Shown: positions 1 to 14,025 of the stretch, in pieces
Numbering within the stretch: the first letter of the stretch is position 1
Layout of the letters: the number at the start of each line of letters is the position of its first letter
From: Candidatus Alcium sp. F082
Lineage (GTDB): Bacteria; Bacteroidota; Bacteroidia; Bacteroidales; F082
Assembly (NCBI GenBank): GCA_001543395.1
Contig: LPNG01000003.1
Coordinates: 1 to 64,000, forward strand
Reading direction: 5' to 3'
Length of the DNA stretch: 64,000 bases
The notes under the pieces: model-generated
Database searches by the model: none
What the model saw: only the letters and a program-made list of their open reading frames with translations
Told to the model about the DNA's origin: nothing
Made by a program: the position numbers and the translations under genes

Positions 1-177
1 GTTACCGGTGAAATCACCCTGCCCGAAGGTATGGAAATGGTCATGCCTGGCGACCACGTCACCATCGACGTTAAGTTGATTGCCGACATCGCCATGGACA
101 AGGGTCTCCGCTTCGCTATCCGTGAAGGTGGCCGTACCGTTGGTTCCGGTCAGGTGATCGAGATCATCGACGATTGA
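1..177 (+). CDS. tuf: Elongation factor Tu, C-terminal fragment
   Basis: The reading frame open at the left edge encodes the last 58 residues of EF-Tu and ends in TGA at 175-177. The text runs from [10 protein letters not shown] through the [14 protein letters not shown] strand to [16 protein letters not shown], which is the conserved third (beta-barrel) domain that contacts aminoacyl-tRNA. EF-Tu is the GTPase that delivers aminoacyl-tRNA to the ribosome. The GTPase domain lies outside the window. A strong hairpin follows directly, then tRNA-Trp and secE, the usual order tuf-tRNA-Trp-secE-nusG-rplK in Bacteroidetes. Confidence 0.97.
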   Translation, partial: VTGEITLPEGMEMVMPGDHVTIDVKLIADIAMDKGLRFAIREGGRTVGSGQVIEIIDD

Positions 178-200
178 TTAACGGACAATTAATTATGTAA

Positions 201-226
201 GGGTGGGGCAACACCCACCCTTATTC
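201..226 (+). terminator. Intrinsic terminator after tuf
   Basis: GGGTGGG and CCCACCC pair across a six-base loop (201-220) and are followed by TTATTCT. The hairpin lies between the tuf stop and the first base of tRNA-Trp. The weak T-tract makes partial read-through into the tRNA-secE-nusG operon plausible. Confidence 0.6.
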
Positions 227-227
227 T

Positions 228-300
228 ACGGGCGTAGCTCAGTTGGTAGAGCATCGGTCTCCAAAACCGAGTGTCGAGAGTTCGAGACTTTCCGCCCGTG
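228..300 (+). tRNA. tRNA-Trp (CCA anticodon)
   Basis: A 73-nt cloverleaf can be drawn by hand. The acceptor stem ACGGGCG (228-234) pairs with CGCCCGT (293-299), with G300 as discriminator. The D-stem is GCTC/GAGC and the anticodon stem TCGGT/ACCGA. The loop holds anticodon CCA at 261-263, and the T-arm loop TTCGAGA is closed by GAGAG/CTTTC. The 3' CCA is not encoded. It sits 23 nt before secE, so it is probably cotranscribed with the secE-nusG operon and released by processing. Confidence 0.96.
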
Positions 301-323
301 CTTTTTATTAAGGTTCAATAGAG

Positions 324-512
324 ATGAAAATTATAAACTACATTAAAGAGTGCTACACTGAACTCAAAGAGAAGGTCACTTGGCCTACTTGGCCTGAGTT
401 GAGAAGTAGCGTTTGGGTTGTGTCCATTGCTTCCCTAATAATCGCCTTGGTGGTTTTTCTGATGGACATTTCATTCAAAAATCTGTTAGAAGCGTTTTAT
501 AGACTGTTCTGA
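324..512 (+). CDS. secE: Preprotein translocase subunit SecE
   Basis: This 62-residue protein is the short, single-span form of SecE, which clamps the SecY channel in the inner membrane. The N-terminal amphipathic stretch contains the conserved ELKEKVTWPTWPEL motif (about residues 13-26). It is followed by one hydrophobic segment (about 32-54). The length fits non-enterobacterial SecE proteins, which have one membrane helix. It is followed after 57 nt by nusG, the near-universal neighbour. Confidence 0.95.
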   Translation: MKIINYIKECYTELKEKVTWPTWPELRSSVWVVSIASLIIALVVFLMDISFKNLLEAFYRLF

Positions 513-569
513 TAGATTGGTTGAATCTTGATGAGCATTTATTGGCTGACTTTTTAATTAGAGTGGAAG

Positions 570-1118
570 ATGAGTGACACGAACGAGAAGAAATGGTATG
601 TGGTGAAGGCCATGTCTGGTAAGGAGAAAAAGGTAAAGGAATACCTTGAATCCGAGATCAAGAGGCTGAATCTGCAAGACCTTATTTCTACTATCTTGAT
701 CCCGACGGAGAAGTACTTCGAAGTCAAGAACGGCAAGAAGGTGTGCAAAGAGCGCAACTACCTGCCGGGCTATGTGCTTGTGGAGGCTGTCTTGGTGGGC
801 GAGGTCGTTCATGTCATCAAGGACGTTCCTAATGTGCTCGGCTTCCTGGGCACTGCTGGTGAGCCTTGTCCGCTGCGCCCGCAAGAGGTGAAGCGTATTC
901 TCGGCAAGGTTGACGAGCTCCAAGGCATGGGCGCTGGCAGCGATGTCACGTTCATGGTGGGCCAGTCGGTCATCGTCAACGACGGTCCCTTCAGCACTTT
1001 CCAAGGTGTCATCGAAGAGGTGAACGAGGAAAAGAAGAAACTGAAGGTGGCTGTTAAGATCTTTGGCCGTAAGACCCCGTTGGAACTGAGTTTCTTCCAG
1101 GTGAAGTTGGAGAGTTAA
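570..1118 (+). CDS. nusG: Transcription termination/antitermination factor NusG
   Basis: The 182-residue protein has the NusG N-terminal (NGN) domain, recognisable from [20 protein letters not shown] near the start and the LPGYVLVEA strand. It also has a C-terminal KOW domain (about residues 127-182) with [16 protein letters not shown]. NusG binds the RNA polymerase clamp and links it to Rho or to ribosomal protein S10. The spacing to rplK is 54 nt. It lies between secE and rplK as in most bacteria. Confidence 0.96.
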   Translation: MSDTNEKKWYVVKAMSGKEKKVKEYLESEIKRLNLQDLISTILIPTEKYFEVKNGKKVCKERNYLPGYVLVEAVLVGEVVHVIKDVPNVLGFLGTAGEPCPLRPQEVKRILGKVDELQGMGAGSDVTFMVGQSVIVNDGPFSTFQGVIEEVNEEKKKLKVAVKIFGRKTPLELSFFQVKLES

Positions 1119-1172
1119 GTCGGTTTATGCAAGTTAAATTGTTGCCTAAATACACTTATAAGGATTAAAGAA

Positions 1173-1619
1173 ATGGCAAAAGAAGTAAGCGGATTAATTA
1201 AATTGCAAATCAAAGGAGGAGCTGCGAATCCCGCCCCGCCCGTTGGTCCCGCTCTGGGTTCGAAGGGTGTGAACATCATGGAATTCTGCAAGCAGTTCAA
1301 TGCCCGTACGCAGGATCAGGCTGGCAAGGTTTTGCCCGTCATCATCACTGTTTACAAGGACAAGTCTTTCGATTTCATCGTGAAGGCTTCTCCCGTGGCT
1401 GTCTCCATCATTGAGGCTGCGAAGATCAAAGGCGGCTCCAAGGAACCTAACCGTACGAAAGTCGGTTCGTTGACTTGGGACCAAGTGCGTGAAATCGCCA
1501 CCAACAAGATGAAGGACATGAATTGCTTTACCGTCGAGTCCGCCATGTCAATGGTGGCAGGTACGGCACGCAGCATGGGCGTGAAGATAACCGGCGAATC
1601 ACCTTTAAAGAAAGACTAA
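1173..1619 (+). CDS. rplK: 50S ribosomal protein L11
   Basis: The 148-residue product opens with [20 protein letters not shown], followed by the [22 protein letters not shown] block typical of the L11 N-terminal domain. The C-terminal rRNA-binding domain follows ([17 protein letters not shown], then ARSMGVKI near the end). L11 forms the GTPase-associated centre with 23S rRNA. Length is normal. It is the first ribosomal gene of the rplKAJL-rpoBC cluster and is followed by rplA after 40 nt. Confidence 0.97.
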   Translation: MAKEVSGLIKLQIKGGAANPAPPVGPALGSKGVNIMEFCKQFNARTQDQAGKVLPVIITVYKDKSFDFIVKASPVAVSIIEAAKIKGGSKEPNRTKVGSLTWDQVREIATNKMKDMNCFTVESAMSMVAGTARSMGVKITGESPLKKD

Positions 1620-1659
1620 GATCTTTCATGCATTTGTAGAACAAAAAAAAGTTAGTTAA

Positions 1660-2355
1660 ATGTCAAAAGTATCCAAACAGAGGAAAGAAGCTTTAGCTAA
1701 GTTCGACAAAAGCAAGAGTTACTCCTTGAATGAAGCAGTTAATATCGTAAAACAGATCACCTACAGCAAGTTCGATGCTTCGGTTGACTTGAACATCCGT
1801 TTGGGTGTTGACCCCCGTAAGGCCAATCAAATGGTCCGCGGTTCTGTCACGCTGCCCCACGGTACTGGTAAAGTCGTCCGCGTTCTGGTTCTTTGTAACC
1901 CGGACAAGGCTCAGGAAGCTTTAGACGCAGGTGCTGATTACGTCGGTCTGGATGAGTACATCCAGAAGATTAAAGACGGTTGGACCGATATTGACATTGT
2001 GATCACCACTCCTAACATCATGCCTAAGGTGGGTGCCCTGGGCCGTATCCTCGGTCCTCGCGGCTTGATGCCGAACCCCAAGACAGGTACTGTTACGATG
2101 GATGTCGCAAAGGCTGTTCAAGAAGTAAAGGCCGGTAAGATCGACTTCAAGGTCGACAAATACGGTATCATTGCTGCTGGAGTCGCTAAAGTGAGCTTCT
2201 CTCCCGAACAGATTTTTGATAACGCCAAGGAGCTGATCCAAACCGTTATCAAGTTGAAACCAGCCGCTGCTAAAGGTACGTATGTGAAGAGCATTTATAT
2301 CTCTAGCACGATGAGCCCGGGTGTGCAGATCGATGTCAAATCAGTGTCAAACTAA
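1660..2355 (+). CDS. rplA: 50S ribosomal protein L1
   Basis: The 231-residue protein carries the L1 signatures [21 protein letters not shown] (around residues 51-71) and [18 protein letters not shown] (around 129-146). L1 builds the mobile stalk beside the ribosomal E site, and in many bacteria it represses its own operon by binding the mRNA. I could not draw a convincing L1-binding mimic in the 40-nt gap before the gene. It is followed by rplJ after 20 nt. Confidence 0.97.
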   Translation: MSKVSKQRKEALAKFDKSKSYSLNEAVNIVKQITYSKFDASVDLNIRLGVDPRKANQMVRGSVTLPHGTGKVVRVLVLCNPDKAQEALDAGADYVGLDEYIQKIKDGWTDIDIVITTPNIMPKVGALGRILGPRGLMPNPKTGTVTMDVAKAVQEVKAGKIDFKVDKYGIIAAGVAKVSFSPEQIFDNAKELIQTVIKLKPAAAKGTYVKSIYISSTMSPGVQIDVKSVSN

Positions 2356-2375
2356 ATTGAAAGGAATTTGTTGAA

Positions 2376-2897
2376 ATGAGAAAAGAAGATAAACAAGTCC
2401 TCATCGACTCCATCCTGAGTGAATTGAAAGCCTGCCCCAACTTCTACCTGACCGACGTCTCCGACCTCAACGCCGAGAAGACGAGCCAGCTGAGAAGACA
2501 GTGCTTCAATAGTGGTGTGAAAATGATCGTTGTGAAGAACGCTTTGCTCCATAAGGCTATGCAGCAGATGGAGAAGGACTATGAAGGCCTGTATGACGTT
2601 CTGAAAGGATCAACTGCGCTGATGCTTTGCGAGACCGGCAACGCTCCCGCCAAGCTGATCAAGAGTTTCCGTAAGACCAGCGACCGCCCCATCCTGAAGG
2701 GCGCCTACATCGAAGAGTGCTGCTACATTGGCGACGATATGATCGATGCCCTGTGCAACGTGAAGTCGAAGAACGACCTCATCGCCGATGTTATCGCTCT
2801 GCTGCAATCGCCGATGAAGAACATCATCAGCGGCCTGCAGTCCGGTGGCAACAAGCTGAGCGGTATTCTCGAAACCTTGTCTGATAGACCAGAATAA
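2376..2897 (+). CDS. rplJ: 50S ribosomal protein L10
   Basis: The 173-residue protein matches L10 (P0), the base of the ribosomal stalk on which L7/L12 dimers sit. Visible features are the N-terminal RNA-binding part (MRKEDKQVLIDSI, then FYLTDVSDLNAEKTSQLRRQ), the NALLHKAM segment and a C-terminal helix for L12 binding. Only 20 nt separate it from rplA, so there is no room for the long L10 leader found in enterobacteria. Confidence 0.95.
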   Translation: MRKEDKQVLIDSILSELKACPNFYLTDVSDLNAEKTSQLRRQCFNSGVKMIVVKNALLHKAMQQMEKDYEGLYDVLKGSTALMLCETGNAPAKLIKSFRKTSDRPILKGAYIEECCYIGDDMIDALCNVKSKNDLIADVIALLQSPMKNIISGLQSGGNKLSGILETLSDRPE

Positions 2898-2963
2898 TAA
2901 ACCGAATGAGAATCATTCAAAATCATTAAAAGCAAGTATTAACAATTTAAAATAATTAGTAAA

Positions 2964-3341
2964 ATGGCAGATCTTAAAGCTTTTGCTGAACAATTAGTGA
3001 ATCTTACCGTGAAGGAAGTGAACGAACTCGCTAACATCCTGAAAGAAGAATACGGTATCGAACCTGCAGCCGCCGCTGTTGCTGTTGCTGCTCCTGCTGC
3101 TGGTGGCGCCGCTGCCGCTGCTGAAGAAAAGACTTCTTTCGATGTCATCCTGAAGAGCGCTGGTGCTCAGAAGCTGGCAGTCGTGAAGTTGGTGAAGGAA
3201 CTCACCAGCCTCGGTCTGAAGGAAGCCAAGGAACTCGTTGACGCAGCTCCTAAGGCCCTGAAGGAAGGCGTGAGCAAAGACGAAGCTAATGCACTGAAGG
3301 CTCAACTCGAAGAGGCCGGTGCAGAAGTGGAAGTGAAATAA
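2964..3341 (+). CDS. rplL: 50S ribosomal protein L7/L12
   Basis: The 125-residue acidic protein has three typical parts. These are an N-terminal dimerisation helix pair (ending in [11 protein letters not shown]), an alanine-rich flexible hinge (about residues 31-54), and the C-terminal factor-binding domain with [20 protein letters not shown] and [14 protein letters not shown]. It recruits translational GTPases. A hairpin follows 28 nt after the stop, before rpoB. Confidence 0.97.
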   Translation: MADLKAFAEQLVNLTVKEVNELANILKEEYGIEPAAAAVAVAAPAAGGAAAAAEEKTSFDVILKSAGAQKLAVVKLVKELTSLGLKEAKELVDAAPKALKEGVSKDEANALKAQLEEAGAEVEVK

Positions 3342-3369
3342 GGATTCATATCCCGTAATAACGGCATTC

Positions 3370-3397
3370 AACCTCAGTCCCGATAGGGGCTGAGGTT
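3370..3397 (+). terminator. rplL-rpoB intergenic hairpin (partial terminator or attenuator)
   Basis: AACCTCAG at 3370-3377 pairs with CTGAGGTT at 3390-3397. A second short stem, CCC/GGG, closes a GATA loop. The sequence after it is TGTGCCGATTTTT, so the T-run is displaced from the stem. That would fit a partial terminator or an RNA processing site lowering rpoBC expression relative to rplJL, as known for the equivalent gap in E. coli. The function here is inferred. Confidence 0.55.
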
Positions 3398-3480
3398 TGT
3401 GCCGATTTTTCGCTTTATGCGAAAATTCCTCTTTTAGTTTGTTCGTCTTTCTCATTACATCACTTAAAAACAATAATACC

Positions 3481-7326
<3,846 letters not shown>

Positions 7327-7359
7327 GTTTAATAATGCTAGGATAAAACAAACAGAAAT

Positions 7360-10300
7360 ATGGCAACTAACAATATAGTCAATAGCAACTTCGCTAGCAT
7401 AACGGTGAGTTTGGCTTCGCCGGAATCGATTCTTGCCCGTTCTCACGGAGAGGTTTTGAAACCCGAAACCATCAACTACCGTACTTATAAACCCGAGCGC
7501 GACGGCTTGTTCTGTGAGCGTATCTTCGGTCCTGTGAAGGACTGGGAATGCCACTGCGGTAAGTACAAGCGCATCCGTTATAAGAACATCATTTGCGACC
7601 ACTGCGGTGTAGAGGTGACTGAGAAGAAGGTCAGACGTGAGCGCATGGGCCACATCTCTTTGGTGGTGCCGGTCGCCCATATCTGGTATTTCCGTTCCTT
7701 GCCCAATAAGATTGGTGCCCTGCTTGGCATTCCTACCAAGAAATTGGATTCCATCATTTATTACGAACGCTATGTCGTGATTCAAGGTGGTGTCTTGGAA
7801 GGCCATGATATTCCCAACGACACTGAAGGCCGTAAGGTGACGAAGAACGAGTTCCTGACGGAAGAAGAATACCTCGAACTGATGGAGTCGATCCCGGTTG
7901 AGAACCAATACTTGCCTGAGGATGACCCGAATAAGTTCATCGCCAAGATGGGTGCTGAGGCCCTTTATGACCTCCTTTCCCGTCTGAATATCGATGAGGA
8001 AGCCAACCGTCTGCGTGCCGAAGCCAACGAGGTGAAAGCCCAGCAGCGTAAGCAAGAACTGCTGAAACGCTTGCAGGTGTTTGAAGCCTTCCGCGAGGCT
8101 AACACGCACATCGAAAACCGTCCTGAATGGATGATCGTGAAAGTGGTTCCGGTGATTCCGCCTGAGCTGCGTCCCCTCGTCCCGTTGGATGGCGGCCGTT
8201 TCGCTACTTCCGACTTGAACGATCTCTACCGTCGTGTCATCATCCGCAACAACCGTCTGAAGCGTTTGATCGAGATCAATGCTCCTGACGTCATCATGCG
8301 TAATGAAAAGCGTATGCTGCAGGAGGCTGTCGACTCCCTGTTCGACAACTCCCGCAAGTCGAGCGCTGTGAAGACCGACTCGAACCGTCCGCTGAAGTCA
8401 TTGAGCGACAGCCTGAAAGGTAAGCAAGGTCGTTTCCGTCAGAACCTGCTTGGTAAACGTGTCGACTACTCTGGTCGTTCCGTTATCGTCGTGGGTCCCG
8501 ATTTGAACATGAACGAATGCGGTCTGCCTAAGGATATGGCCGCTGAGCTGTTCAAGCCGTTTGTGATTCGTAAGCTCATCGAGCGCGGCATCGTCAAGAC
8601 CGTGAAATCGGCCAAGAAGATTGTCGACCGCAAGGATCCCGTCGTTTGGGACATCCTCGAAAACATCCTGAAGGGTCACCCGATTCTGCTGAACCGTGCT
8701 CCTACGCTGCACCGTCTGGGTATCCAGGCCTTCCAGCCTAAGCTCATCGAAGGTAAAGCAATCCGTCTGCACCCCTTGGTGTGTACGGCATTCAACGCCG
8801 ACTTCGACGGTGACCAGATGGCTGTTCACGTACCACTGGGTAACGCCGCTGTGCTTGAAGCCCAGATCTTGATGCTGGCTTCGCACAACATTCTTAACCC
8901 TTCGAATGGCGCTCCTATCACGCTGCCTTCGCAGGATATGGTTCTTGGTTTGTACTACATCACCAAGCCTCGTAAGAGCACGCCTGATCATCCTGTCAAA
9001 GGTGAAGGCATGTCGTTCTATTCGCCTGAAGAGGTGATCATCGCCCACAATGAAGGTCGTGCCGACATGCACGCCATCATCAAGGTGCGCGTCAAGGTGC
9101 GTGAGGAGGACAAACTCGTCACCAAATTGGTCGAGACCACTGTGGGTCGTGTCATCTTCAACCAGGTTGTCCCCGAGGACTATGGCTATATCAATGAGCT
9201 GTTGACCAAGAAGTCGCTCCGTACCATCGTCGGTGAGATGGTGAGGTTGGAAGGTACCGCCGTCACCACTAAGTTCCTTGACGATATCAAGAACATGGGT
9301 TACTATCAGGCCTATAAAGGTGGCTTGTCGTTCAACCTGGGTAACGTCCTCGTTCCTCAGATGAAGAGCAACCTCATTTCTGATGCTAACTCCAAGGCTG
9401 CTGAGATTCGTGAGTTCGAAAAGATGGGCTTCATGGGTCCGAATGAGCGTTACAACCAGATTGTTGACCTTTGGACCGATGTCAACGCCAAGTTGACCCA
9501 AGAGGTGATGAAGGTGTTGTCGAGCGACGACCAAGGCTTCAATCCGGTTTACATGATGCTGCACTCCGGTGCTCGTGGTTCTGAGGCTCAGGTGTCACAG
9601 CTCTGTGGTATGAGAGGTCTGATGGCCAAGCCTATGAAGGCTGGTTCAGGCGGCTCCGAAATCATTGAGAACCCGATTTTGTCCAACTTCCAGGAAGGTC
9701 TGTCCGTGTTGGAGTACTTTATCTCCACGCACGGTGCCCGTAAGGGTTTGGCCGATACCGCTCTGAAGACCGCTGACGCTGGTTATCTGACCCGTCGTCT
9801 GGTCGACGTGGCGCACGATGTCATCATCACCGAGAAGGACTGCGGTACGCTCCGTGGTATGACCATCTCGCGTGGTGAGGAACAGAAAGAACCTGGTAAG
9901 CACTCCTTGTTGTATGACCGTATCCTCGGCCGTGTGGCTTTGCACGACGTGTTCCATCCGCAGACGGGTGAACTCATCGTGGCCAGCGGTGAGGAAATCA
10001 ACGAAGCCATTGCTGAGGCTATCGACGAATCGCCTTTGGAGAGCGTCGAGATCCGTTCCGTGCTGACTTGTGAGTCGAAGCGCGGCGTGTGTGCCAACTG
10101 CTATGGACGTAACTTGTCGTCGAGCAAGCTGGTGCAGAAAGGTGAGGCTGTGGGCGTCATCGCCGCTCAGTCCATCGGTGAGCCTGGTACCCAGCTGACT
10201 CTGCGTACCTTCCACCAAGGTGGTAAGGCATCGAAGGGTCTGGTGGCCAACAGCACCGAAGCCAAGTATGATGGTTACCTTGAGATTGACGAACTCCGTT

Positions 10301-11664
10301 CGGTTGAAGTCAACAAGGACAACGACACTTATCAAATCGTAATTGGCCGTTCGGCTGAGATGAAGTTGCATGACAACCATACGGATGTCGTTTTGATGAC
10401 GACCAACATTCCTTATGGCGCCAAGTTGTTCTTTAAGTCTGGCGATCAGGTGAAGAAGGGCGACAAGATTTGCGAATGGGATCCCTACAATGCCACTATC
10501 ATCTCCGAATTCAACGGTAAGGTGCGCTTCCAGAATGTTGTTGAAGGTGTTACCTACCGTAACGAGACCATCGCTGAAACGGGCTTTAACGAGCGCGTCA
10601 TCATCGAAGGTAGAAGAGGTGCCAAGAACCCGCTCATCGATATCGTTGATGAGAATGGCGAGACCTTGGTTTCTTACGACTTGCCTGTTGATGCCCACGT
10701 CATCGTTGAAGAGGGCGAGGCTATCAGCGCTGGTGATCAGCTGGTGCGTATCCCGCGTAACGTCTCTGGCGGCGGTGATATCACGGGTGGTCTGCCGCGT
10801 GTGCAAGAGCTGTTTGAGGCTCGTAACTCTATCGATCCTGCTGTCGTTTCCGAAATCGACGGTATCGTCCATCTCGAGAAGAAGCTGAAGCGTGGTAACC
10901 GTGAGGTTGTCGTGACGGCTAAGACTGGAGAGGAAAAACGTTACCTGATTCCTACGACGAAGCAGATCCTGGCTCAGGAGAGCGACTTCGTGAAAGCTGG
11001 CCAGCCGCTGTCGGAAGGCGTCATCACGCCTAACAGCATCCTGGAAATCATGGGACCCATGAAGGTTCAGGAATACATCGTCAACGAGGCACAAAGCGTG
11101 TATCGTCAGCAAGGTGTGGTCATCAACGACAAGCACTTTGAGGTCATTGTGCGTCAGATGATGCGTAAGGTCGAGATCATCGATCCGGGTGACACCCGTT
11201 TCCTGCAAGGTGAGTTGGTCAACAAACTGACTTTCCAAGAGGAGAATGATGACATCTATGGTAAGTTCTTTGTGGAAGACAATGGCGCTTCCGAGAAGCT
11301 GATGAAGGGCGAGATTGTCTCGGCCATGAAGCTTCGTGAGGAAGAGTCCGCACTGAAGCGTAAGGACCTGGCACTGCCTCAGGTACGTCCGGCTCGTCCG
11401 GCCACGGCCAAACAGGTGCTGCAAGGTATCACCCGTGCTGCTTTGGCAACGGACAGCTTCATCTCGGCAGCCTCCTTCCAGGAGACCACCAAGGTGCTGA
11501 CCAACGCCGCCATCTCGGCCAAGTCAGACTTCCTGCTCGGCATGAAGGAGAATGTGATCGTCGGTCACAAGATTCCTGCCGGTACGGGTCTGCGCGAGTA
11601 TGAGGACTTGATTGTTGGCTCTCGTGAAGAATACGAGGAGCTGCAAGAAAAGGCCGCACTTTAA
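7360..11664 (+). CDS. rpoC: DNA-directed RNA polymerase subunit beta'
   Basis: The 1434-residue protein has the N-terminal zinc-binding cysteines (C64, C66 and the later CDHC pair). It has the absolutely conserved active-site motif NADFDGDQM at about residues 479-487, whose aspartates hold the catalytic magnesium. The downstream trigger-loop region follows, as does the second zinc cluster ([11 protein letters not shown]). Length is normal for Bacteroidetes, whose beta' lacks some large insertions. It closes the rpoBC operon; a strong terminator follows 14 nt after the stop. Confidence 0.98.
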   Translation: MATNNIVNSNFASITVSLASPESILARSHGEVLKPETINYRTYKPERDGLFCERIFGPVKDWECHCGKYKRIRYKNIICDHCGVEVTEKKVRRERMGHISLVVPVAHIWYFRSLPNKIGALLGIPTKKLDSIIYYERYVVIQGGVLEGHDIPNDTEGRKVTKNEFLTEEEYLELMESIPVENQYLPEDDPNKFIAKMGAEALYDLLSRLNIDEEANRLRAEANEVKAQQRKQELLKRLQVFEAFREANTHIENRPEWMIVKVVPVIPPELRPLVPLDGGRFATSDLNDLYRRVIIRNNRLKRLIEINAPDVIMRNEKRMLQEAVDSLFDNSRKSSAVKTDSNRPLKSLSDSLKGKQGRFRQNLLGKRVDYSGRSVIVVGPDLNMNECGLPKDMAAELFKPFVIRKLIERGIVKTVKSAKKIVDRKDPVVWDILENILKGHPILLNRAPTLHRLGIQAFQPKLIEGKAIRLHPLVCTAFNADFDGDQMAVHVPLGNAAVLEAQILMLASHNILNPSNGAPITLPSQDMVLGLYYITKPRKSTPDHPVKGEGMSFYSPEEVIIAHNEGRADMHAIIKVRVKVREEDKLVTKLVETTVGRVIFNQVVPEDYGYINELLTKKSLRTIVGEMVRLEGTAVTTKFLDDIKNMGYYQAYKGGLSFNLGNVLVPQMKSNLISDANSKAAEIREFEKMGFMGPNERYNQIVDLWTDVNAKLTQEVMKVLSSDDQGFNPVYMMLHSGARGSEAQVSQLCGMRGLMAKPMKAGSGGSEIIENPILSNFQEGLSVLEYFISTHGARKGLADTALKTADAGYLTRRLVDVAHDVIITEKDCGTLRGMTISRGEEQKEPGKHSLLYDRILGRVALHDVFHPQTGELIVASGEEINEAIAEAIDESPLESVEIRSVLTCESKRGVCANCYGRNLSSSKLVQKGEAVGVIAAQSIGEPGTQLTLRTFHQGGKASKGLVANSTEAKYDGYLEIDELRSVEVNKDNDTYQIVIGRSAEMKLHDNHTDVVLMTTNIPYGAKLFFKSGDQVKKGDKICEWDPYNATIISEFNGKVRFQNVVEGVTYRNETIAETGFNERVIIEGRRGAKNPLIDIVDENGETLVSYDLPVDAHVIVEEGEAISAGDQLVRIPRNVSGGGDITGGLPRVQELFEARNSIDPAVVSEIDGIVHLEKKLKRGNREVVVTAKTGEEKRYLIPTTKQILAQESDFVKAGQPLSEGVITPNSILEIMGPMKVQEYIVNEAQSVYRQQGVVINDKHFEVIVRQMMRKVEIIDPGDTRFLQGELVNKLTFQEENDDIYGKFFVEDNGASEKLMKGEIVSAMKLREEESALKRKDLALPQVRPARPATAKQVLQGITRAALATDSFISAASFQETTKVLTNAAISAKSDFLLGMKENVIVGHKIPAGTGLREYEDLIVGSREEYEELQEKAAL

Positions 11665-11678
11665 CAAATGTTGAACAG

Positions 11679-11713
11679 AGCGGGGACGGCTTGATGGCTG
11701 TCCCCGCTTTTTA
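11679..11713 (+). terminator. Intrinsic terminator of the rpoBC operon
   Basis: AGCGGGGAC pairs with GTCCCCGCT around a 12-base loop and is followed directly by TTTTTA. This is a classical Rho-independent terminator placed after the rpoC stop. Confidence 0.9.
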
Positions 11714-11726
11714 ATATCAAATCATT

Positions 11727-12035
11727 ATGGAAAACAATCAGAAAAACCAATTGAATATCGAAATCAGCGACGAGGTGGCCGAGGGCAAATACTCCAATCT
11801 CGCCATCATCACCCACTCGCCCAATGAATTTATTGTTGACTTCGCCCAGATGATGCCTGGCACACCTAAGGCGAAAGTCCGCTCAAGAGTGATCCTGAAC
11901 CCTTTGAACGCCAAGCGTCTGTACAAGGCTTTGGCCGACAACATCGCCAAATACGAGCAGCAATTCGGCACCATTACCGATGGTGGCAGTAATGTTGCTC
12001 CTTTCCCGATGGGTGGTCCTACGGCTCAGGCTTGA
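11727..12035 (+). CDS. DUF3467 family protein
   Basis: The 102-residue protein matches the small DUF3467 family: it reads IEISDEVAEGKYSNLAIITHS, then EFIVDFAQMMPG and AKVRSRVILNPLNAKRLYKAL. These proteins are common next to rpoBC in Bacteroidetes. No biochemical role is established. The sequence shows no signal peptide or membrane segment, so it is probably cytoplasmic. The gene has its own terminator and sits alone between two hairpins. Confidence 0.85.
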   Translation: MENNQKNQLNIEISDEVAEGKYSNLAIITHSPNEFIVDFAQMMPGTPKAKVRSRVILNPLNAKRLYKALADNIAKYEQQFGTITDGGSNVAPFPMGGPTAQA

Positions 12036-12055
12036 TCAACAACACTGGTCATTAT

Positions 12056-12107
12056 GAAATCGACCGCCTATGAATCCTGAGGGAATGACATAGGCGGTCG
12101 ATTTCTT
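12056..12107 (+). terminator. Intrinsic terminator after the DUF3467 gene
   Basis: A 17-bp perfect stem is formed by 12056-12072 (GAAATCGACCGCCTATG) and 12089-12105, followed by TTG. The adjacent A and T bases extend the stem, so termination in both directions is possible. Confidence 0.8.
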
Positions 12108-12129
12108 GTAAATAAGCACTAATAAAGCG

Positions 12130-12906
12130 ATGAAACACTTCCTCTTATTACTTTTGGCGTTGATGGCTGGCACTTATCTGCAAGCTCAGGAACAACTCCC
12201 TGTAATAAGCCTGTTTGAAGCCCATCGTCACATTCAAGGCAATGACACGCTTCCGTATAGGCTCTATCGCTCAGAGAAAGCCGATACGATGACGGAAGCC
12301 ATGCCTTTGGTTATCTTCCTGCATGGCGCAGGAGAGCGTGGCAACGACAACTATATGCAGTTGAAGCATTGCATCAAGTATTTCTTGGAAGACACGATCA
12401 CAAGCCGTTATCCTTTTCTGTTGATGGTTCCGCAATGCCCAGACGGAAAGCGTTGGGTGAATACCGATTGGAGCTTGTCCGAGCACACGATGGATAGCGT
12501 GCCCACAGCAGAACTATTTGGTGTGATGACTGTGCTTGATGGCCTTGTTGATGTTGGCGCAGTTGATTCAACTCGGGTTTATATTTGCGGCATTTCTATG
12601 GGAGGTTATGGTACTTGGGATGCATTGCAACGTTGGCCTGAGAAGTTTGCGGCTGCCATCGCTATCTGTGGTGGGGGAGACCCTGCATACGCCCATGCCA
12701 TGAAGAACACCCCCATCTATATTTTTCACGGTATGCTTGATAGGGCAGTCATGCCTTCTCGGAGCATACAGATGTATAATGCGTTGAAGGAAGTCGGCAA
12801 TGAAGAAGCCATTCTAGTCACTTATCCCGAGTTGGGGCATTTGTGTTGGGATGCGGCTTTTTCTACGCCTGGGTTGTTTGAGTGGTTGTTTGGGAAAGGT
12901 AGATAA
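12130..12906 (+). CDS. Secreted alpha/beta-hydrolase (esterase/peptidase family)
   Basis: The 258-residue protein begins with a signal peptide (MKHFLLLLLALMAGTYLQAQ) and folds as an alpha/beta-hydrolase. The oxyanion segment is FLHGAGERGND. The nucleophile elbow is G-I-S-M-G with Ser156. The acid is probably Asp204 (FHGMLDRAV) and the base His237 (ELGHLCW). This layout matches the phospholipase/carboxylesterase and PHB-depolymerase-like group of prolyl-oligopeptidase relatives. The substrate cannot be told from sequence; an ester of a plant or host polymer is one option. It stands alone between terminators. Confidence 0.85.
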   Translation: MKHFLLLLLALMAGTYLQAQEQLPVISLFEAHRHIQGNDTLPYRLYRSEKADTMTEAMPLVIFLHGAGERGNDNYMQLKHCIKYFLEDTITSRYPFLLMVPQCPDGKRWVNTDWSLSEHTMDSVPTAELFGVMTVLDGLVDVGAVDSTRVYICGISMGGYGTWDALQRWPEKFAAAIAICGGGDPAYAHAMKNTPIYIFHGMLDRAVMPSRSIQMYNALKEVGNEEAILVTYPELGHLCWDAAFSTPGLFEWLFGKGR

Positions 12907-12910
12907 TACG

Positions 12911-12950
12911 ATTCGGGCGGAATCCTAATGGGTCCCGCCCGAATTTTATT
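12911..12950 (+). terminator. Intrinsic terminator after the esterase gene
   Basis: ATTCGGGCGG (12911-12920) pairs with CCGCCCGAAT (12935-12944), followed by TTTATTA. It lies between the convergent esterase and lemA genes. Confidence 0.8.
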
Positions 12951-12965
12951 ATGGATAGTTCTGTT

Positions 12966-13547
12966 TTAGAACGTTTCTGGCACAACCTCAGCCCCTTCGT
13001 CAGCCTCAAAATATGGCCGTTTTTCAAAGCCGAACATATTGGCAATCAGATTGCCTGGAAACTTGCGGATGCTTTGGTTGTAAGCCTTGGCGGCTTCGTT
13101 GAAGCGTTGGCGTTCTGTCAGGATGCGATTCTCGCAGCCCGCCAGTTGGGCCTGCAAGGTAAGGTATTCCTCATTGGCTTTCAAGTCTGGGTAGTTCTCG
13201 ACTGAAACGATGAGACGGTTCAAGGAACTGCCTAATTCGTCTTGTGCAGCTTGGAAGTCATTCAAGTCGTTTTCTGTGTAGTTCTCAATGTCCACGGTGG
13301 TGGCGGCTGCTTTTTTGGCACGTGCCTCCGTTACGGCGATGAGGGTGCCTTGCTCGTATTCGGCATAGTCCTTAACTAAGGCAACGAGGTTTGGCACCAG
13401 ATCGGCACGGCGTTGGTAGACGTTTTCCACTTGTCCCCAAGCCGTAGTCATGGCTTCCTGTTTCTTCACGAAACCATTGTAGACACCGATGCCCCATATG
13501 AGGATAAGGCCTACAATGATGGCGATAATGACACCTATCTTCTTCAT
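12966..13547 (-). CDS. lemA: LemA family protein
   Basis: The 193-residue protein has one N-terminal membrane segment (about residues 4-22). It is followed by the LemA signature region GQVENVYQRRADLVPNLVALVK and NDFQAAQDELGSSLNRLIVSVENYPDLK, then RNFNEAAKAYNQSIR-like text near the end. LemA proteins are membrane-anchored helical bundles of unclear function. It starts 2 nt after pyrI ends, so it is cotranscribed with pyrBI, an association that has no obvious biochemical explanation. Confidence 0.93.
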   Translation of the reverse strand: MKKIGVIIAIIVGLILIWGIGVYNGFVKKQEAMTTAWGQVENVYQRRADLVPNLVALVKDYAEYEQGTLIAVTEARAKKAAATTVDIENYTENDLNDFQAAQDELGSSLNRLIVSVENYPDLKANEEYLTLQAQLAGCENRILTERQRFNEAAKAYNQSIRKFPGNLIANMFGFEKRPYFEADEGAEVVPETF

Positions 13548-13549
13548 GA

Positions 13550-14017
13550 TTAGATGAATTCAAGTTTGTCCTGCGTGGTGTTCTTCTCGCAATAGTGGCA
13601 GTGCAGCTTGATGTTGCCTTGAGCGTCCTTGATGACGGTGAACTTGGTCGGCACATCATGCTCCTTGTTGGTGACGCAGTTGGGGTTGAAGCATTTCACA
13701 ATGTGCTCGATGCTGTCAGGGATGGTCACTGTTTGCTTGTTCACGACTTCAAAGTCCTTGATTTCGATGATGGAGGCAGTGGGGGCGACAAGGGCAATCT
13801 TGTTTACGTCTTCGGTCTCAAAGTACTTGTTGGAGGCTTTGATGAAGCCCTTGGTGCCGTATTTCTTGCTCTCCACGTTGATGCCGAAATACACGGGGGT
13901 GCTGACTCTATCCAAGCCTAAGATTTTGACGACTTGGAACACTTTGTCGGCGGGGATATGGTCGATGACGGTGCCATTCTCGATGGCGGAAACAGTCAAT
14001 TCTTTTTTCTTTTCCAT
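13550..14017 (-). CDS. pyrI: Aspartate carbamoyltransferase regulatory subunit
   Basis: The 155-residue protein is the PyrI regulatory chain. An N-terminal nucleotide-binding domain (SAIENGTVIDHIPADKVFQV, IEIKDFEVVNKQ) precedes a C-terminal zinc domain with the two cysteine pairs CFNPNC and CHYC. PyrI binds the catalytic PyrB trimers through the zinc domain and transmits CTP/ATP allostery. It appears intact and follows pyrB after 8 nt, so it is striking that its partner gene carries a frame break. Confidence 0.95.
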   Translation of the reverse strand: MEKKKELTVSAIENGTVIDHIPADKVFQVVKILGLDRVSTPVYFGINVESKKYGTKGFIKASNKYFETEDVNKIALVAPTASIIEIKDFEVVNKQTVTIPDSIEHIVKCFNPNCVTNKEHDVPTKFTVIKDAQGNIKLHCHYCEKNTTQDKLEFI

Positions 14018-14025
14018 GGTTCAGA

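Noticed and set aside
3397..3480. Upstream ATG extension of rpoB
   Set aside because: It begins at the intergenic hairpin and encodes a hydrophobic stretch unlike RpoB.
9646..11424. 592-codon open frame on the minus strand opposite rpoC
   Set aside because: Same reason: antisense shadow of a highly expressed gene.
11727..12035. DUF3467 gene as part of the rpoBC operon
   Set aside because: A strong terminator at 11679-11713 separates it from rpoC.
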